In this document: piece after piece, positions 8,743-19,025 of the stretch
Layout of the letters: each line of letters opens with the position of its first letter
Numbering within the stretch: position 1 is the stretch's first letter
Made by a program: the position numbers and the translations under genes
The notes under the pieces: generated by a model
What the model was told of the DNA's origin: nothing
The model's database searches: none
What the model saw: only the letters and a program-made list of their open reading frames with translations
Source of the DNA: Arthrobacter sp. TPD3018
GTDB taxonomy: Bacteria > Pseudomonadota > Alphaproteobacteria > Sphingomonadales > Sphingomonadaceae
Assembly: GCA_003075315.1 (NCBI GenBank)
Contig: QDFQ01000001.1
Location: 1,283,998 to 1,347,997 of the forward strand
Length of the DNA: 64,000 nucleotides
Reading direction: 5' to 3'

Positions 8743-11700
8743 TCACCCGGCCGCTTTCGCCAGCCCCTTCGACAGCTGCAACGCGCCGTGCAGGCGCGAT
8801 TTGGCGTCCGGCCATGCCCGCTGCAGCACCAGCTTGCTGTCGGGGCGTAGCTTGGCGACGCCGTTGAGCCGCTCGACATAGGCGAGCAGCCCCGCCACGT
8901 TCGGCGGCGTATCGTCGTGGAAGCCGACCAGTACGCCGCGCGGCCCCACGTCCATCTTGGCAATGCAGGCCTTGCGCGCGTTGAGCTTGATCTCGATGAC
9001 CTTGATGAGGTTCTCGGTCGCGTCGGGCAGGGGGCCGAAGCGGTCGATCATCTCGGCGGCAAAGGCTTCGATCTCGCGATTGTCTTCCAGCTCGTTGAGG
9101 CGACGGTACAGGCCCATGCGCAGGTCGAGGTCGGGCACGTAATCGTCGGGGATCAGGATCGGCGCATCGACCGTGATCTGCGGCGAGAAGTCGCGCGGAC
9201 GGTCGCTCTTCAGCCCGCCGGCCTTGGCGTCCATGATCGCCTCTTCCAACATCGATTGGTAGAGTTCGTAGCCAACCTCCTTGATATGCCCCGATTGTTC
9301 GTCGCCCAACAGATTGCCGGCGCCGCGAATGTCGAGGTCGTGGCTGGCGAGCTGGAACCCTGCGCCGAGGCTGTCGAGATCGGATAGCACCTTCAACCGC
9401 TTCTCCGCCGTGTCGGTCATCATCCGCTCGGGCGGCGTCACCAGATAGGCATAGGCGCGGGTCTTCGACCGGCCGACGCGGCCGCGCAGCTGGTACAGCT
9501 GGGCGAGGCCGAAGCGGTCGGCGCGGTTGACGATCATCGTGTTGGCCGAGGCGATGTCGATGCCGCTTTCGATGATCGTGGTCGAGACGAGCACCTCGAA
9601 CTTCTTGTCGTAGAAGGCGCTCATCCGCTCTTCGACCTCGGTCGCGCTCATCTGGCCGTGCGCGATGACGTAGCGGACCTCGGGCACCTCGTTGCGCAGG
9701 TATTCCTCCAGGTCGGGCAGGTCGGCGACGCGCGGCGTGACGATGAAGCTCTGTCCGCCGCGATAATGTTCGCGAAGCAGCGCCTCGCGCAGCACGACCG
9801 GGTCCCAGGGAATGACATAGGTGCGCACGGCGAGGCGATCGACCGGCGGCGTCTGGATGACCGACAGTTCGCGAATGCCGCTCATCGCCATCTGCAACGT
9901 GCGCGGGATCGGCGTCGCGGTGAGGGTGAGCATGTGGACGTCTGCGCGCAGCGCCTTCAGCCGCTCCTTGTGCGTCACGCCGAAGCGCTGTTCCTCGTCG
10001 ACGATCACGAGACCCAGGCGCTTGAAGTCGATGGCCTTGGCGAGCAGCGCGTGCGTGCCGATGACGACGTCGATGCTGCCGTCCGCCAGTCCTTCTTTCA
10101 CGCGCTTTGCTTCCGCGGCGGGAACAAGCCGGCTGAGGCGGCCGATGTTCATCGGGAAGCCTTCGAACCGCGCGCTGAAATTGTTGAAATGCTGACGCGC
10201 GAGCAACGTCGTCGGGCAGACGACCGCGACCTGCTTGCCCGCCATCGCTGCGACGAAGGCGGCACGCAGTGCGATCTCGGTCTTGCCGAAGCCGACGTCG
10301 CCGACGATCAGCCGGTCCATCGGACGGCCGGCACTGAGGTCGCCCAGCACATCTTCGATCGCACGATCCTGGTCGTCGGTCTCGGCATAAGGGAAACGAT
10401 CGACGAAGCTCGGATAGCCGGCGGGATCGGGTTCCAGCACGTCGCCGGGGTGCAGCGCGCGTTCGGCAGCGGTCTTGATGAGCTCACCCGCGATCTCGCG
10501 GATACGCTCCTTCATCTTCGACTTGCGCCGCTGCCATGCCTCACCGCCGAGGCGGTCGAGGCTCGCGCCCTCTTCGCTACTGCCGTAGCGCGACAGGACT
10601 TCGAGATTCTCGACCGGCACGAACAATTTGTCGCCGCCGGCATATTCCACCGCGACGCAATCGTGCGGTGACTGGCCGACGGGGATCGAGGTCAGCCCCA
10701 AATATTTGCCGATGCCGTGATCGGCGTGAACGACGAGGTCGCCCGGCGTCAGCGTCGCGAGTTCCGCTAGGAAAGCATCCGCCGATTTCTTGCGCTTCGT
10801 CCGACGGACGAGGCGGTCGCCGAGCATGTCCTGCTCGGTCAGCACCGCGACGTCGGGCGCGGTGAAGCCGTGGTCGAGCGGCAGCACGACCAGCGCGACG
10901 CCGGCACTCTTCGACGTATCGGCAACGCCCAACGCCTCGTGCCAGCTGTCCGCCGCCTTGGCGCCGTTGAGGCCGTGATCCTTCAGCAGATTGCCCAGCC
11001 GCTCGCGCGCGCCGACCGAATAGCTCGCGAGTACCGGCTTCTTGCCCTGCTTGCGCAGCGCGCTGAGGTGTTTGACCACCGCTTCGTAGACGTTCGCGCC
11101 GCCCGACCGCTCGGGCGCGAAATCCCGCGCGCCGTCGACGCCGAAGTCGAGCACGCTCGCGCTCTCGGGCTCATGGAAGGGCGTGGTCAGATGCGCGTGG
11201 CACGCCTCCAGCCCCGCCGCCCATTCCTTGGCGTCGAGGTACAGGGTCTTGGCGGCGAGCGGGCGATAGCTGCCGGGCTGCGCGGCCTCGGCGCGCTGGC
11301 GGTTTTCGTAATAATCGGCGATCGCCTCCATCCGGCCCTCGACCGCGCCGGGCACGCCGAAGTCGCGCACGATGACGTCGTCGGCGGATAGGTGATCGAA
11401 CAGCGTCGCAAGCTTGTCTTCGAACAGCGGCAGCCAATGTTCCATGCCGGCAAGGCGGCGCCCGTCGCTGATCGCTTGGTACAAGGGATCGCCCGTTGCG
11501 GTCGCACCGAACTTGTCACGATAGCGTGTGCGGAAGCGCTTGATCGATTCCTCGTCGAGCAACGCCTCGGACGCGGGCAGCAGCGTGAAGCCGTCGATCC
11601 GGCCAGTCGTGCGCTGATCTTCGGGGCTGAAGGTGCGTACCGTTTCGATCTCGTCGCCGAAGAAGTCGAGGCGCAGCGCTTGATCCTCGCCGCTCGGGTA

Positions 11701-12216
11701 CAGGTCGACGATGCCGCCGCGCACGGCATACTCGCCCTGATCGTGGACGGTTTCGGTGCGGACATAGCCGTTCGCCTGCAGCAGCTTGGCGAGATCGTCG
11801 CGATCGATCCGCGCGCCCGGCTCCAGCGTCGCCACCAGTTGGCGGATACGGAACGGCGTCAGCACGCGCTGCGTCGCCGCATTCGCGGTCGTCAGGACGA
11901 GCTGCGGACCCTTGGCGGGGCGCTGCAACCGGTAGAGCGCCGCAATCCGCTCCGCCATGATCCGCAGCGTCGGCGAAGCGCGGTCGTAGGGCAGGCAGTC
12001 CCAGGCCGGGAAGACGATCACCTCCAACTCGGGCGCGAAGAACGGCGCCGTCGCCGCGACTGCGCGCATCGCGGCATCGTCCGGCGCGACGAAGACCGCA
12101 CGGCCCTTCGCCGCGCGCGCGAGGTCTGCGAGCAGCGACGGCTGGAAGCCCGCAGGCACGCCCGACAGGGTCAGCGGCGTCTTGGCGGACAGGATCGTCT
12201 TGAGGTCGGGCATCAT
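8743..12216 (-). CDS. mfd: Transcription-repair coupling factor Mfd
   Basis: 1157-residue DNA translocase that removes RNA polymerase stalled at lesions and recruits UvrA. Domains in order: UvrB-like module (1 to about 350), RNA-polymerase interaction/CarD-like domain (around TPGDLVVHADHGIGKYLGL), helicase core with Walker A GDVGFGKT, Walker B VDEEQRFG and the TATPIPRT motif, the QLRGRVGRS motif, and the TRCF C-terminal domain. ATGs at 12216 and 12213 are adjacent; AAGGA precedes both. sdhE lies upstream on the same strand with a repeat element in the gap, so they may be co-transcribed. Confidence 0.97.
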   Translation of the reverse strand: MMPDLKTILSAKTPLTLSGVPAGFQPSLLADLARAAKGRAVFVAPDDAAMRAVAATAPFFAPELEVIVFPAWDCLPYDRASPTLRIMAERIAALYRLQRPAKGPQLVLTTANAATQRVLTPFRIRQLVATLEPGARIDRDDLAKLLQANGYVRTETVHDQGEYAVRGGIVDLYPSGEDQALRLDFFGDEIETVRTFSPEDQRTTGRIDGFTLLPASEALLDEESIKRFRTRYRDKFGATATGDPLYQAISDGRRLAGMEHWLPLFEDKLATLFDHLSADDVIVRDFGVPGAVEGRMEAIADYYENRQRAEAAQPGSYRPLAAKTLYLDAKEWAAGLEACHAHLTTPFHEPESASVLDFGVDGARDFAPERSGGANVYEAVVKHLSALRKQGKKPVLASYSVGARERLGNLLKDHGLNGAKAADSWHEALGVADTSKSAGVALVVLPLDHGFTAPDVAVLTEQDMLGDRLVRRTKRKKSADAFLAELATLTPGDLVVHADHGIGKYLGLTSIPVGQSPHDCVAVEYAGGDKLFVPVENLEVLSRYGSSEEGASLDRLGGEAWQRRKSKMKERIREIAGELIKTAAERALHPGDVLEPDPAGYPSFVDRFPYAETDDQDRAIEDVLGDLSAGRPMDRLIVGDVGFGKTEIALRAAFVAAMAGKQVAVVCPTTLLARQHFNNFSARFEGFPMNIGRLSRLVPAAEAKRVKEGLADGSIDVVIGTHALLAKAIDFKRLGLVIVDEEQRFGVTHKERLKALRADVHMLTLTATPIPRTLQMAMSGIRELSVIQTPPVDRLAVRTYVIPWDPVVLREALLREHYRGGQSFIVTPRVADLPDLEEYLRNEVPEVRYVIAHGQMSATEVEERMSAFYDKKFEVLVSTTIIESGIDIASANTMIVNRADRFGLAQLYQLRGRVGRSKTRAYAYLVTPPERMMTDTAEKRLKVLSDLDSLGAGFQLASHDLDIRGAGNLLGDEQSGHIKEVGYELYQSMLEEAIMDAKAGGLKSDRPRDFSPQITVDAPILIPDDYVPDLDLRMGLYRRLNELEDNREIEAFAAEMIDRFGPLPDATENLIKVIEIKLNARKACIAKMDVGPRGVLVGFHDDTPPNVAGLLAYVERLNGVAKLRPDSKLVLQRAWPDAKSRLHGALQLSKGLAKAAG

Positions 12217-12266
12217 GGTCCTTGGAAGACGGTAAAATTAGGGGCGGACGTGTGCTCCAAACACTC

Positions 12267-12374
12267 CGTCACCCCGGACTTGTTCCGGGGTCCACCGGGC
12301 CGCAAGGGAGAGGCAAGAGGGTCAGGCTACTCCCCTCGCCGCGGAGTGGACCCCGGAACGAGTCCGGGGTGACG
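12267..12374. repeat. ~108-bp palindromic intergenic repeat, copy 2
   Basis: Best-preserved copy. Left arm starts CGTCACCCCGGACTTGTTCC, right arm ends with its complement GGAACGAGTCCGGGGTGACG, 29-30 bp each with one or two mismatches. It lies between the sdhE stop and the mfd start. Confidence 0.88.
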
Positions 12375-12402
12375 AAGGGTGTCGGGCGAGTTCAGCCCGC
12401 TC

Positions 12403-12669
12403 TCACTCCGCCACCGGCACGTAGCTCAGCGAACGCATCTGGGTCATCATGTCGCCCTCCCATTCCGGCGGGCAGGGCATCGATCCGATAGCCCAGGCCA
12501 TGATATCGACGTCCTGTTCCTCCAGCAGCGCCTCGAACCAGTCGAGCTGTTCCGGTGTCCACCCCGCGCCATGCGTATCGAAGAAGCCGCCGATCATCAG
12601 ATCCGCCTCTTTCGTGCCGCGATGCCAGGCGCGGAATTTCAGGCGCTTCAACCGGGTGGCGTGATCCAT
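12403..12669 (-). CDS. sdhE: FAD assembly factor SdhE
   Basis: Small cytosolic protein that promotes covalent flavinylation of SdhA. The chosen start at 12669 gives 88 residues beginning MDHATRLKRLKFRAWHRGTK, with the family signature RGTKEADLMIGGF containing the conserved RGxxE segment; a longer frame from 12711 would add 14 non-conserved residues. The C-terminal half (WFEALLEEQDVDIMAW) is typical. Divergent from recG. sdhB, another part of the same enzyme system, is at 44.5 kb. Confidence 0.9.
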   Translation of the reverse strand: MDHATRLKRLKFRAWHRGTKEADLMIGGFFDTHGAGWTPEQLDWFEALLEEQDVDIMAWAIGSMPCPPEWEGDMMTQMRSLSYVPVAE

Positions 12670-12742
12670 TAGGTCATCCAATACGAATAGCCCGGCGGAT
12701 GCTGACGGCATCGGTCGGGTAGGCTAGAGGGGTCATGTAGTC

Positions 12743-14794
12743 ATGCGTCCCGCCATCCTCAATCCGCTGTTCGCCGAGGTCACCGCGCTGAAAGGCGTCG
12801 GGCCTGCGCTCGCCAAGCCGCTCGACCGGCTCGGGCTGGAGCGCGTGGTCGATGTCGCCTTTCACCTGCCGAGCGGTTGGATCGATCGCCTGCCGCGCGA
12901 GGAGCTGGACGTCGCCGACGCCGGTCGCATCATCGCGATCACGCTGACCCCGCGCGACTATCGCACCAGCACCGGGCGTGGCCCGACGCGGGTGCAGGCG
13001 ACCGATGCGAAGGGCAATTACGTCAGCCTCGTCTATTTCGGCGGATCGTCGGGCTGGGTGAAGAAGCTGCTGCCGCTGAACGAGCCGCGCCGCGTGTCGG
13101 GCAAGCTCGAAAGCTATGGCGAGACGCTCCAGATCATCCACCCGGATCTGGGCGAACCCGACGAACCGTTCCGCGAACGCGAGGCGATCTATCCGCTGTC
13201 CGAGGGGATGACATCCCGCCGCCTTGCCGGGTTTGCCGCGCAGGCGATCGAGCGGGCGCCTGACCTGCCCGAATGGATCGACCCCAGCTTGAAGGCGAAG
13301 CGCGGCTGGCCCGACTGGCGCGACGCGCTCGCGCGCATCCATGCCGACCCGGCCGACAAGATGGCGCGCGAGCGCCTGGCCTATGACGAGATCTTCGCCA
13401 ACCAGCTCGCGATGACGCTGGTCCGTGCCGACACGCGCAAGCGGCGGGGCAGGGCGCTCGTCGGCGACCATCGCCTGCGTGACCAGCTGCGGTTGCCCTA
13501 CAGCCCCACCGGCGCGCAATCGCGCAGCATCGCGGAGATCGAGGGGGACCTCGCCCAGACCGCGCCGATGCTGCGCCTCCTGCAAGGCGATGTCGGATCG
13601 GGCAAGACGCTGGTCGCGGCGATGAGCCTGCTGATCGCGGTCGAGGCCGGCGCGCAGGGCGCGATGCTCGCCCCCACCGAAATCCTCGCGCGCCAGCATT
13701 ACGAGACGCTGCGCAAATTGCTGTCCGGCGTCGACGTCACCATCGCCGTCCTGACGGGCCGCGACAAGGGCCGCGCGCGCGAGGCGACGCTGATGGCGCT
13801 GGCGAGCGGCGAGATCGACATCCTCGTCGGCACGCATGCGATCTTTCAGGAGGCCGTCGGCTATCGCGACCTCGCGCTGGTGGTGGTCGACGAACAGCAC
13901 CGGTTCGGCGTCGCCGAGCGTATGATGCTGCAAGCCAAGGGCAAGGCGCCGCCGCACCTGTTGGCGATGACCGCGACCCCGATCCCGCGCACGCTGACGC
14001 TGGCCCAGTACGGCGAGATGGACGTCAGCCGATTGGACGAAATGCCGCCCGGCCGCGAGCCGATCGAAACCCGCGTCGTGTCCGAGGATCGAGTGGACGA
14101 GGTGGTCAACGCGATCGGCCGCCATATTTCCGATGGCGGTCAGGCCTATTGGGTCTGCCCTTTGGTCGAGGAGAGCGAGAAGAGCGACCTCGCCGCCGCC
14201 GAGATGCGCGCCGAATCGCTGCGGGCGCGCTTCGGAGACAAGATCGGCGTCGTCCATGGCAGGATGAAGCCGCCCGAAAAGGACGCGGTGATGGAGGCGT
14301 TCGCGGGCAACCGCCTGAGCGTCCTTGTCGCGACGACGGTGATCGAGGTGGGGGTCGACGTGCCCAATGCCACGCTGATCGTGATCGAACATGCCGACCG
14401 CTTCGGTCTTGCGCAGCTCCACCAGCTGCGTGGACGCGTCGGGCGTGGCGGCGGGCTGTCGCGCTGCCTGCTGCTGCGGGGGAGCGCGCTCAGCGAGACG
14501 TCGCGCGCGCGGCTCGCGCTGATGCGCGAAACCAACGACGGCTTCCGCATCGCCGAGGAAGATCTGCGCCTGCGTGGCGGCGGCGAACTGCTCGGTACGC
14601 GTCAGTCGGGTGAGGTCACGTTTCGTCTCGCGCTGCCTGAAATGCTCAGCGACCTGCTGCATTGCGCGCAGGACGACGCCCGGTTGCTCATCGATCGCGA
14701 CGGCGGACTAGAGGGACCGCGAGGACAGGCGGCGCGGATCGCATTGTATCTGTTCGATCGCGACGCCGGCGTGGCGCTCCTGCGATCGGGGTGA
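12743..14794 (+). CDS. recG: ATP-dependent DNA helicase RecG
   Basis: 683-residue branch-migration helicase that remodels stalled forks and Holliday junctions. An N-terminal wedge/OB domain (about 1-220) is followed by helicase motifs: Walker A GDVGSGKTLVA, VVVDEQHRFG, TATPIPRT, EVGVDVPNATLIVIEHADRF and QLHQLRGRVGRG. Length is normal for the family. Divergent from sdhE with 73 bp between starts; convergent with the PilZ gene. Confidence 0.96.
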   Translation: MRPAILNPLFAEVTALKGVGPALAKPLDRLGLERVVDVAFHLPSGWIDRLPREELDVADAGRIIAITLTPRDYRTSTGRGPTRVQATDAKGNYVSLVYFGGSSGWVKKLLPLNEPRRVSGKLESYGETLQIIHPDLGEPDEPFREREAIYPLSEGMTSRRLAGFAAQAIERAPDLPEWIDPSLKAKRGWPDWRDALARIHADPADKMARERLAYDEIFANQLAMTLVRADTRKRRGRALVGDHRLRDQLRLPYSPTGAQSRSIAEIEGDLAQTAPMLRLLQGDVGSGKTLVAAMSLLIAVEAGAQGAMLAPTEILARQHYETLRKLLSGVDVTIAVLTGRDKGRAREATLMALASGEIDILVGTHAIFQEAVGYRDLALVVVDEQHRFGVAERMMLQAKGKAPPHLLAMTATPIPRTLTLAQYGEMDVSRLDEMPPGREPIETRVVSEDRVDEVVNAIGRHISDGGQAYWVCPLVEESEKSDLAAAEMRAESLRARFGDKIGVVHGRMKPPEKDAVMEAFAGNRLSVLVATTVIEVGVDVPNATLIVIEHADRFGLAQLHQLRGRVGRGGGLSRCLLLRGSALSETSRARLALMRETNDGFRIAEEDLRLRGGGELLGTRQSGEVTFRLALPEMLSDLLHCAQDDARLLIDRDGGLEGPRGQAARIALYLFDRDAGVALLRSG

Positions 14795-14805
14795 AGGCGC
14801 GGACC

Positions 14806-15117
14806 TTAGCCCTGCATCGCGCCCAGGACGGCGTGATATTGGTTCACCGGAATCGCCTTTTCGAACTGGCAGCCGATCCGGCCACCGAGCGCCCAGCGCA
14901 CGGCCGCCTGCATCTCGCCGACCACGGGAAGCGTCACGCGCAGCCATTCGCCCACGCTCACCTCCGCATCGCTGCGGATCATCACGCCTTGCGGCGACAG
15001 GTTCACCGCGAGCACCGACAGTGTCCGACGATCGGTCAGCACGGCGCGGCAGCGATGATGCACCTCGTCGCGCGGCTCGGCACGGCCGTCGATCGGGTGG
15101 GACAAGGCTTGCGACAT
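14806..15117 (-). CDS. PilZ-domain protein
   Basis: 103 residues, a single PilZ domain, the usual c-di-GMP receptor fold. The first binding motif region is EPRDEVHHRCRAVL (basic residues at the RxxxR position), the second is NLSPQGVMI, matching (D/N)xSxxG. Good ribosome site GAGGAG, 9 nt before ATG. No partner domain, so it would act by binding another protein. Lies between convergent recG and co-oriented tyrS. Confidence 0.85.
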   Translation of the reverse strand: MSQALSHPIDGRAEPRDEVHHRCRAVLTDRRTLSVLAVNLSPQGVMIRSDAEVSVGEWLRVTLPVVGEMQAAVRWALGGRIGCQFEKAIPVNQYHAVLGAMQG

Positions 15118-15196
15118 GGCCGATACTCCTCACGCCCCGGACGTGGCCGTCACCATTCCGGACTGAAGCGATAGAAGAGTAACCGTTTACGCTTGA

Positions 15197-16426
15197 TTAC
15201 TGTTCCCGAACGAGCAGGCCGTGGTTCTTCTTGCCCGCGGACAGACGGACAGGTTCCTCGCCGACATCGATCATCAGCGCCTCGTCGCTCACCTTGTCGG
15301 TGCCGATGCGGGCGCCGCCGCCGGCGATCAGGCGGCGCGCTTCGCCCTTCGACTTGGCGAAGCCGAGTGCGATCAGCGCATCGACGACGTTGATCGATCC
15401 GCCTGCGACCGTGACGCTGGGCAGCGCCGCGCCGCTGGCGCCTTCCTCGAACGTGCGGCGGGCGGTCTCCGCCGCATCCTCGGCGGCAGCGCGACCGCGG
15501 CACATCGCCGTCGCTTCGTTGGCGAGCACCTTCTTGGCTTCGTTGATCTCCGCGCCTTCCAGCGCCTCCAGTCGGGCGATCTCGTCCAGCGGCAGGTCGG
15601 TGAACAGGCGCAGGAAGCGGCCCACGTCGCGATCGTCCGTGTTGCGCCAGAATTGCCAGTAATCGAAATGCGGCAGCTGGTCCTCATGCAGCCACACCGC
15701 GCCCGCGACGGTCTTGCCCATCTTCTCGCCCGATGCGGTCGTCAGCAGCGGGGTGGTGACGCCGAACACCTCGGTGCCGTCCATGCGGCGGGCGAGCTCG
15801 ATCCCGTTGACGATATTGCCCCATTGGTCGCTGCCGCCCATTTGCAGCCGCACGCCGCAGCGGCGCGACAGCTCCATGAAGTCATAGGCTTGCAGGATCA
15901 TGTAGTTGAATTCGAGGAAGGACAGCGACTGTTCGCGGTCCAGCCGCAGCTTCACCGAATCGAAGCTGAGCATCCGGTTGACCGAAAAATGCTGGCCGAC
16001 GTCGCGCAGAAAGGGGATGTACTCGAGCGCATCGAGCCATTCGGCATTGTCGAGCATGATCGCATCGGTCGGGCCGTCACCGAAGGTGAGGAAGCGTTCG
16101 AAGATCCGCTTGATCGATGCGACATTGGCCTGGATCCCGTCCTCCGCGAGCAGCTTGCGCGCTTCGTCCTTGAAACTGGGGTCGCCGATCTTGCCGGTGC
16201 CACCGCCCATCAGCACGACGGGCTTGTGCCCGGTCTGTTGCAGCCTGCGCAGCAGCATGATCTGCACCAGGCTGCCGACGTGCAGCGACGGTGCGGTCGG
16301 ATCGAAGCCGATATAGCCCGGCACGACCTGCTTCGCCGCGAGCGCATCGAGCGCGGACGCGTCGGTGAGCTGGTGGAGGTAGCCGCGGGTCGCGAGCGTG
16401 TTCAGCAGATCGGACTGGTAGGTCAT
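15197..16426 (-). CDS. tyrS: Tyrosyl-tRNA synthetase
   Basis: Class I aminoacyl-tRNA synthetase that charges tRNA-Tyr. 409 residues. HIGH motif equivalent is PSLHVGS near residue 50; the KMSKS equivalent is KMGKT in [14 protein letters not shown]; the C-terminal S4 RNA-binding domain is visible in [27 protein letters not shown]. The tyrosine-pocket segment [26 protein letters not shown] is intact. Downstream of the nlpD-like gene on the same strand with a 66-bp gap. Confidence 0.96.
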   Translation of the reverse strand: MTYQSDLLNTLATRGYLHQLTDASALDALAAKQVVPGYIGFDPTAPSLHVGSLVQIMLLRRLQQTGHKPVVLMGGGTGKIGDPSFKDEARKLLAEDGIQANVASIKRIFERFLTFGDGPTDAIMLDNAEWLDALEYIPFLRDVGQHFSVNRMLSFDSVKLRLDREQSLSFLEFNYMILQAYDFMELSRRCGVRLQMGGSDQWGNIVNGIELARRMDGTEVFGVTTPLLTTASGEKMGKTVAGAVWLHEDQLPHFDYWQFWRNTDDRDVGRFLRLFTDLPLDEIARLEALEGAEINEAKKVLANEATAMCRGRAAAEDAAETARRTFEEGASGAALPSVTVAGGSINVVDALIALGFAKSKGEARRLIAGGGARIGTDKVSDEALMIDVGEEPVRLSAGKKNHGLLVREQ

Positions 16427-16492
16427 GGCGCGCGGTTAGCAAGCCGAAGGCCGCACGTCACCCTGTCCCATTCGGCGCGACGGAATCGCGCG

Positions 16493-17629
16493 TTACCGCC
16501 CCGACAGCTGGCTCAGCGGATCGACGGGCGTGCGCCCCTTGCGCAGCTCGAAATGCACCTCGGGGCGGTCGGCAAGGCCGGTGTCACCCGACAGCGCGAT
16601 CGTCTGTCCCCGCTTGACGCTCTGGCCACGTTGGACGAGCAGCTTGCTCGCGTGGCCATAGACGCTGGTCCAGCCGCCGCCGTGCTTGATGATGATCAGG
16701 CCGCCCAGCGCCGCGATGCCGTCGCCGGCATACGCGACGACGCCGTCCGCGCTCGCATGGATCGCCGTGCCCACCGGGACCGCGATCTTGATCCCGTCGT
16801 TGCGCTCGCCACTCCGGCCGGGGCCGAAGCGGCGGACGACCTGACCGTCGACCGGCCAGACGAAACCGCCCTGTAGCCGCGCCGGCGCCGCGACGACCTC
16901 CGTCGGCGGTAGCACGCGGCGCGGATTGGCGACCGGCCGTGCCGGCGCCTGACGGGGGGCGGGCGTCGGTTCGCCGCCGGTCAGGATGTCGTCGATATCG
17001 AGACGGAAAGCAGCGGCGCGCTCGGCGAGGCTGGGCGCCTGCGTGGGATCGCCGGGGATCAGGATCCGCTGGCCGGCCCGCAGGATATAAGGTTCCTCCA
17101 GCGCATTGGCGGCGACGATCCGGGACCATTCGATGCCATAGGCGCGGGCGATGGCGATGCCCGTCTCGCCCTGCCGCACCAGATGATAACGGCCGCCCGG
17201 AATGGTGAGTGTCTGCCCCGTTTGCACTGCAAAGGGCGGTTCGAGCCCATTGGCGCGGGCGATCGCCTCCGCACTGGCGCCGGTACGTTCGGCGATGCGG
17301 CGCAACGTGTCGCCGGGGGTGACGGTATAGCTCTGTGTCGCGACCACCTGCGCGTCTGGCGTGACAGGCCGCGCCTCCCATGCAGGGCGCGCGGTGGCGG
17401 GCATGGCCACCTGGCGCGAGGGAGGGGGCATTTCCTCGCGCAAGGGCTGCGGTGTGTCCTGCTCGGGATAGCGCGGGGCGGGCTCGGGCGGCGGGTAAGC
17501 AGCGGCCGAGGGATAGGTGGGGCGGGGCGGCGGCGGGGCTTCGGTCGAGATGTCGTCGACGCTCGGAATACACGCCGACAGCATCAGCCCGGCCAGCGCT
17601 ACTCCCGTGACGGTCCGACCCCGCGCCAT
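16493..17629 (-). CDS. nlpD: NlpD-like lipoprotein with two LysM repeats and a degenerate LytM domain
   Basis: 378 residues. Signal peptide with lipobox LSAC (Cys20), a Pro-rich linker (about 30-90), two LysM repeats (YTVTPGDTLRRIAERTG and YHLVRQGETGIAIARAYG), a second linker, and a C-terminal LytM/M23 domain (about 255-375). The zinc ligands of active M23 enzymes are lost at the first site: the usual HxGxD segment reads NDGIKI. HFELRK remains. This matches NlpD/EnvC-type amidase activators rather than a working endopeptidase. Start is 4 nt after the serS stop, so it is co-transcribed with serS. Confidence 0.85.
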   Translation of the reverse strand: MARGRTVTGVALAGLMLSACIPSVDDISTEAPPPPRPTYPSAAAYPPPEPAPRYPEQDTPQPLREEMPPPSRQVAMPATARPAWEARPVTPDAQVVATQSYTVTPGDTLRRIAERTGASAEAIARANGLEPPFAVQTGQTLTIPGGRYHLVRQGETGIAIARAYGIEWSRIVAANALEEPYILRAGQRILIPGDPTQAPSLAERAAAFRLDIDDILTGGEPTPAPRQAPARPVANPRRVLPPTEVVAAPARLQGGFVWPVDGQVVRRFGPGRSGERNDGIKIAVPVGTAIHASADGVVAYAGDGIAALGGLIIIKHGGGWTSVYGHASKLLVQRGQSVKRGQTIALSGDTGLADRPEVHFELRKGRTPVDPLSQLSGR

Positions 17630-17633
17630 CCGA

Positions 17634-18914
17634 TCAGCCTTGCGGTTCGAGCCGGTCGAGCCCGCGCAGATAGGGTTGCAGCACCGCCGGCACGACGACC
17701 GATCCGTCCGCCTGCTGGTAGTTTTCCAGCACCGCGACCAGCGTACGCCCGACCGCGAGGCCGGACCCGTTGAGCGTGTGGGCGAAGCGCGGCGCCTTCT
17801 CGCCCTCCGCCCGGTAGCGCGTGTTCATCCGCCGCGCCTGGAAATCGCCGGTGTTGGAGCAAGACGAAATCTCGCGCCACGCCTGCTGGCCCGGCAGCCA
17901 GACTTCGAGGTCGAAGGTCTTGCGCGCGCCGAAGCCCATGTCGCCGGCGCAGAGCAGGATGCGCCGATAGGGCAGTTCCAGAGCCTCCAGCACGCTTTCC
18001 GCGCAGCGGGTCATGCGCTCGTGCTCCGCGTCGCTGTCCTCGGGACGGCAGATGCTGACCAGCTCGACTTTCTCGAACTGGTGCTGGCGGATGAACCCGC
18101 GCGTGTCGCGTCCGGCGGCGCCCGCCTCGCTGCGGAAGCACAACGTATGCGCGGTCAGGCGCATCGGTTCGGCGAGCGTGTCGAGGATCTGGCCCATGAC
18201 CGATGCGGTCAGGCTGACCTCGGCGGTCGGGATCAGCCAGCGGCCATCAGTGGTGCGGAAGGAATCCTCCGCGAACTTGGGCAGCTTGTCCGTGCCGTAC
18301 ATGGCCGGGTCGTTGACCAGCACGGGCGGGTTGCACTCGATGTAGCCGTTATCGGCGGTCTGGTGATCGAGCATGAACTGCGCGAGCGCCCGGTGCAGTC
18401 GCGCCATTTGCCCGCGCAGGAACGTGAAGCGCGCGCCCGACAGATCGGCACCCGTCTTGAAGTCCATGCCCAGCGCCGGACCGATGTCGGCATGTTCGCG
18501 CGGCGTGAAATCGACCGCGCGCGGATTTCCCCAGCGCTTCTGTTCGACGTTGCCGCCTTCGTCCTCGCCGTCGGGGACGTCCCCGGCGGGCAGGTTGGGA
18601 ATGGCAGCCAGCGCGCGATCCAGCGCCAGGCCCGCTTCGGCATCGGCGGCTTCGAGAGCGGGCAGCGCCTCTTTCAGCGCCGCGACCTCGGCCATCAGTG
18701 CCTGTGCGCGCGCCTCGTCCTTCTGTGCCTTGGCCTGACCGATGCCTTTCGACAGCTCGTTCCGGCGGGTCTGCGCGTCCTGGGCGGCGGCGATCGCGGC
18801 GCGGCGGGCGTTGTCCAGCGCGATGAGGTCGGCGGACTGGGGGGCAGTGCCCCGGCGGGCGAGGGCGGCGTCGAAGGCGGCGGGATCGTCCCGGATGGCG
18901 CGGATGTCGTGCAT
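17634..18914 (-). CDS. serS: Seryl-tRNA synthetase
   Basis: Class II synthetase charging tRNA-Ser. Start chosen at 18914 ([22 protein letters not shown]), giving 426 residues, the normal length; a longer frame to 19007 adds Arg-rich sequence unlike SerS. N-terminal coiled-coil arm at about 25-110, motif 2 [21 protein letters not shown], and motif 3 in [18 protein letters not shown]. Followed by the nlpD-like gene after 4 nt. The surE and pcm genes often found between serS and nlpD are absent. Confidence 0.96.
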   Translation of the reverse strand: MHDIRAIRDDPAAFDAALARRGTAPQSADLIALDNARRAAIAAAQDAQTRRNELSKGIGQAKAQKDEARAQALMAEVAALKEALPALEAADAEAGLALDRALAAIPNLPAGDVPDGEDEGGNVEQKRWGNPRAVDFTPREHADIGPALGMDFKTGADLSGARFTFLRGQMARLHRALAQFMLDHQTADNGYIECNPPVLVNDPAMYGTDKLPKFAEDSFRTTDGRWLIPTAEVSLTASVMGQILDTLAEPMRLTAHTLCFRSEAGAAGRDTRGFIRQHQFEKVELVSICRPEDSDAEHERMTRCAESVLEALELPYRRILLCAGDMGFGARKTFDLEVWLPGQQAWREISSCSNTGDFQARRMNTRYRAEGEKAPRFAHTLNGSGLAVGRTLVAVLENYQQADGSVVVPAVLQPYLRGLDRLEPQG

Positions 18915-19025
18915 GGCGCGGCTATGCCCCGCCGCGGGCTGAGCGGCAACCCGGCAGCGCCGCGCGGCAACCCGCCCGCCTCGCCTGCGTTGAGCAGGGG
19001 ATAGCAACGATCAGGAGATGCCCCG

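Noticed and set aside
12674..14662. Long antisense frame opposite recG
   Set aside because: Same reason: shadow of a conserved helicase gene, no recognisable motif.
16493..17629. Active M23 endopeptidase
   Set aside because: The first zinc-binding motif is replaced by NDGIKI, so an activator role is more likely.
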